In this document: positions 62,801 through 64,000 of the stretch, one piece after another
Layout of the letters: each line of letters begins with the position of its first letter
Position numbering within the stretch: the stretch's first letter is position 1
Assembly: GCA_021298595.1 (NCBI GenBank)
Contig: JAJTHL010000009.1
Location: 1-64,000 of the forward strand
DNA length: 64,000 nt
DNA from: Alphaproteobacteria bacterium
GTDB lineage: Bacteria > Pseudomonadota > Alphaproteobacteria > Caedimonadales > UBA1908
Reading direction: 5' to 3'
Program-made: the position numbers and the translations under genes
Notes under the pieces: generated by a model
The model's database searches: none
Told to the model about the DNA's origin: nothing
Seen by the model: the letters and a program-made list of their open reading frames with translations, nothing else

Positions 62801-64000
62801 TCAAGTCTGGGTAAAGCATCAGGTAGACAAAGGGGTTAAAGTCCAAAGGAACGCCGAAATCGTCAAAAACAGCCTCAGCAAGGTCGCTGTCAGGCCCATC
62901 TATGCCCCGGATACGATCATGAAAGCCCGTGGACAATCTGTCGTCAGAATCCTCCTCAGACGAGTCTTGTCCTTGTGAATACCCACCTCCTTGATAAGGG
63001 CCGCCTACGATCCTTATCTCCTCATCGTCATCAGAAGATGAGCTGCTGTATCCCCCCTCGTCGTCAGAAGATGAGCTGCTGTCTTGCTCTTCAAACCATT
63101 GACGAAGTCTGTGTTGATCTTCTCTCGACAGCCCCCCCCCTTGGTCACCATCAGAAGATGACGCGGGACCTGCGCTACCAGAAATGTTCAGATCTGCAAA
63201 GTCGCCGATGACTCCAGGCAACGAAACATTGTCCAGTGCTCGATCAAAAACGTGCTCAAGGGTCACGTTTTGAAGAGCTTGCCTTGCCGCTTCGTCGCGA
63301 CTCAAATAGGTCGCAGGATGAAAGTCAACGGGCAGGCCAAGGTGATGGAATTGACCGCTTGTTCTTCTTAAAAGCTCTGCTTCTGTGTAAGGCCTTCTTT
63401 CCATTCGCCCATGATCAATGTAGTGTCGCTTAGCGGTTTCAATGGCTAAGGGAAGTGTTTGTTGACCATAGGCCCTGACAAGATCCGCGTTAAGGGCAAG
63501 ATAAGCAAACGCATTGAAATTTTGGGGGACAGTGCCTGCTTCTTCTTCAGACAAAAAAGTTCTGTAGACGCCCCCATGGGCCAGGTAATCTTGCAACGCC
63601 AAACCATTTATCACATCCGTAAGCGATCGATTTCCAAGTCTTGCTTTGGCTCCTGGATTTAAGCCGATATACAAAAGGGGATCAAAATCCTCGGGTGCGA
63701 CGCCAGCCTCTGGATGCTGCCCGATGCGCACCTGTTCTGTGGTGTGACGGTTTTCTCTAGCGCCATTATCTGCGTAATGGCGTTTTGCCATCTTGAGGGC
63801 TTCATTCAAGGTAGTAGGGCGCCGATTTAAGCCGGTCGTTGAAAACGCGCGCCTTAGATCCTCGTGTTCACTCAGATAGATTGCCGCGTTAAAGCCATGG
63901 GGGACGCGAGATCTTAAATTGACAAATCCTTTTTCTAACTCATCATAAATTGAGTCAGGATTGGTGACCCAGTGATCTTCTGAGACGGTCTTGATTTTGC
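59859..64000 (-). CDS. Giant tandem-repeat protein, 5' end outside the window
   Basis: At least 1379 codons, open to the right edge, so the N-terminus and any signal peptide are not visible; TTG 63809 is not the true start. The sequence is built from about 20 copies of a 45-60-residue repeat: (V/L)P-x-DF(D/N), Y-x2-LNPD(L/I), a variable helix, HY-x4-G-x3-GR-x-Y. Copies near the N-terminus carry longer spacers. Between the first four copies and the rest lies a linker of about 110 residues rich in Ser, Asp, Glu and Gly (SSSSSDDEGGYSSSSSDD). Related shorter repeats are known in bacterial surface and glycosyltransferase-linked proteins. Function unknown; adhesion or scaffolding are guesses. Confidence 0.85.
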   Translation of the reverse strand, partial: KIKTVSEDHWVTNPDSIYDELEKGFVNLRSRVPHGFNAAIYLSEHEDLRRAFSTTGLNRRPTTLNEALKMAKRHYADNGARENRHTTEQVRIGQHPEAGVAPEDFDPLLYIGLNPGAKARLGNRSLTDVINGLALQDYLAHGGVYRTFLSEEEAGTVPQNFNAFAYLALNADLVRAYGQQTLPLAIETAKRHYIDHGRMERRPYTEAELLRRTSGQFHHLGLPVDFHPATYLSRDEAARQALQNVTLEHVFDRALDNVSLPGVIGDFADLNISGSAGPASSSDGDQGGGLSREDQHRLRQWFEEQDSSSSSDDEGGYSSSSSDDDEEIRIVGGPYQGGGYSQGQDSSEEDSDDRLSTGFHDRIRGIDGPDSDLAEAVFDDFGVPLDFNPFVYLMLYPDLMAEFGRLPVGQMVDAARNHYAAAGFEDHPGFQEELLRRRIRDMPQDTREQVRARREAAERFKGAMKLTRVLRYAERFETLTMEEAFEKARNLEPHFQQDRPLPQPPKTPIVLDERGIPADFNPMAYGFLNPQIQDDINKMRKNALLKEVDEDPTFQEFIDLAKNHYAARGGVEKLPYRADDVKHILRVEHEKKLRENPRDAADLARDQRVLDAVLPAMERMMNDPYLMAQCAHLPMRLVLNAALQHSLGNPLDFDPREYRRLNPDLENVLQDMDEIEISRHYHDVGRDAGRPYREGPYVFGLPRDFNPAQYRHLNQDLVQVYGDDLQAYADHFRNHGIKERRPYKEGLNLAGLPGDFDPEAYRHLNPGLQEALGDDPQAYADHYFAHGKNEGRLYKLNLTGVPVDFDVREYLRLYPDLQAAYGNNLQGAVDHYRTSGQNEGRIYKIDFEDLPEDFDARLYVRLNPDIIPQLDDDDYMAREKHFLLYGQKANRPYKLDFEGVPQDFDIDEYFRLYPDVKKAYQENPQGAINHYRENGRNEGRIYQVNYDEVPADFDDVVYEVLHPDIAQLIQENGLYAREHYLAYGKREGKAYRVDLNDVPDDFDGFDYMDINPDLPETVRSPFAARVHYAAHGRAEGRVYKLNLEGVPHDFDVKEYLRLYPDVEEAVKGNLQAAINHYRENGRNEDRIYQLNYDELPDDFDEAAYEILNPDITRFTMDHNITVEEHYLAYGRREGKAYRINLDNVPDDFDAYRYERLNPDVRDTLPAFIRNAGLLHYAAHGQAQGRVYKVDMADLPADFDAEAYLRLNPDFAEQIRDQFANPETHYLAQGRRLNLKYKDAEAQPAQPGGALGGDEEADELDDFGLPRGFNAGVYLALNPNLMQHFIDGNYTVEQMLGELPGHYLDFGANEHRPHKARELLRQMQERHFYQDLPQDFHPAFYLMRNQQLLMNVVRDVPVADLFEELANHYRNVGRPMGLLY
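60436..61315 (-). repeat. Two tandem copies of a three-repeat block (about 438-444 bp) inside the giant gene
   Basis: Within the repeat protein, three successive repeats (types A, B and C) occur as A-B-C-A-B-C. For example TGATAGATTC with its surroundings at 61171 recurs at 60733 (438 bp apart), and the RVYK codons at 60880 recur at 60436 (444 bp). Each type matches its partner better than it matches its neighbours: A has INHYRENGRNE, B has EHYLAYG and EGKAYR, C has HYAAHG. One further A-B-like pair lies before them. Confidence 0.85.
63028..63082 (-). repeat. 33-bp tandem repeat in the acidic Ser/Asp linker
   Basis: The 19-nt string TCAGAAGATGAGCTGCTGT occurs at 63031-63049 and again at 63064-63082, 33 bp apart (11 codons), with a shorter third match near 63153. 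It encodes the repeated Ser-Ser-Ser-Ser-Asp-Asp segments of the linker. Confidence 0.85.

Noticed and set aside
63809-63811. TTG 63809 as start of the giant repeat protein
   Set aside because: The frame stays open to the window edge and encodes another copy of the repeat upstream (VPHGFNAAIYLSEHEDL), so the gene must begin beyond the window.

Overview
The window looks like a stretch of an alphaproteobacterial chromosome of roughly balanced base composition. The signs are the ntrY-ntrX-trkA run next to dusB, a CckA-type hybrid kinase, the ftsK-lolA pair, a SURF1 gene between cytochrome oxidase subunit III and an M16 peptidase, and the rpsF-rpsR-DUF2232-rplI cluster. The reduced ntr locus, a frameshifted antiporter, a secreted papain-like protease and a giant repeat protein fit a host-associated lineage (Holosporales-like would fit), but the sequence does not settle the species.

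Layout: 1-6.9 kb is a leftward housekeeping block (ssb, gyrA, coaD, miaA, mreB, mreC, start of mreD). At 7.0-10.3 kb lies tRNA-His followed by an accessory patch of exported proteins: two tandem small paralogues and a 605-residue serine-hydrolase-like protein. 10.3-18.8 kb holds a thiolase, a YdcH-type small protein, a YejA-like binding protein, ctaE, SURF1, an M16 peptidase, a broken Kef-type antiporter and rnhB. 18.9-26.9 kb holds uvrA, a small unknown, psd-pssA (phosphatidylethanolamine synthesis), a BrnQ-like transporter and an L,D-transpeptidase. 27.1-33.9 kb holds ftsK-lolA, an MFS exporter, a secreted sensor-like protein, a nucleoside hydrolase and a cytidylyltransferase-fold protein. 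33.9-38.8 kb is a leftward block with a YfgM-like protein, the S6/S18/L9 operon, a lipoprotein and an outer-membrane barrel. 38.9-45.1 kb is dusB, a Fis-like stub, ntrY, ntrX, trkA. 45.3-54.3 kb holds bamB-like, der, two SDRs, cckA, a 17-kDa-antigen-like lipoprotein, a cation efflux protein and a GNAT protein. 54.4-57.1 kb is tRNA-Gln followed by a glycan-phosphate transferase and znuCB, apparently one transcription unit.

The right end (57.2-64.0 kb) is a second accessory region of exported proteins, several with their own terminators: a small lipoprotein, a papain-family protease, a free-standing small protein that copies only the protease pro-region, and a giant protein (at least 1379 residues, start outside the window) made of about 20 copies of a 45-60-residue repeat plus a Ser/Asp-rich acidic linker. 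This region, the Fis-like remnant of ntrC beside dusB, and the tRNA-His-linked exported cluster are the best candidates for undescribed biology. Gene starts were chosen from Shine-Dalgarno sequences and family N-termini; TTG and GTG starts are common here.
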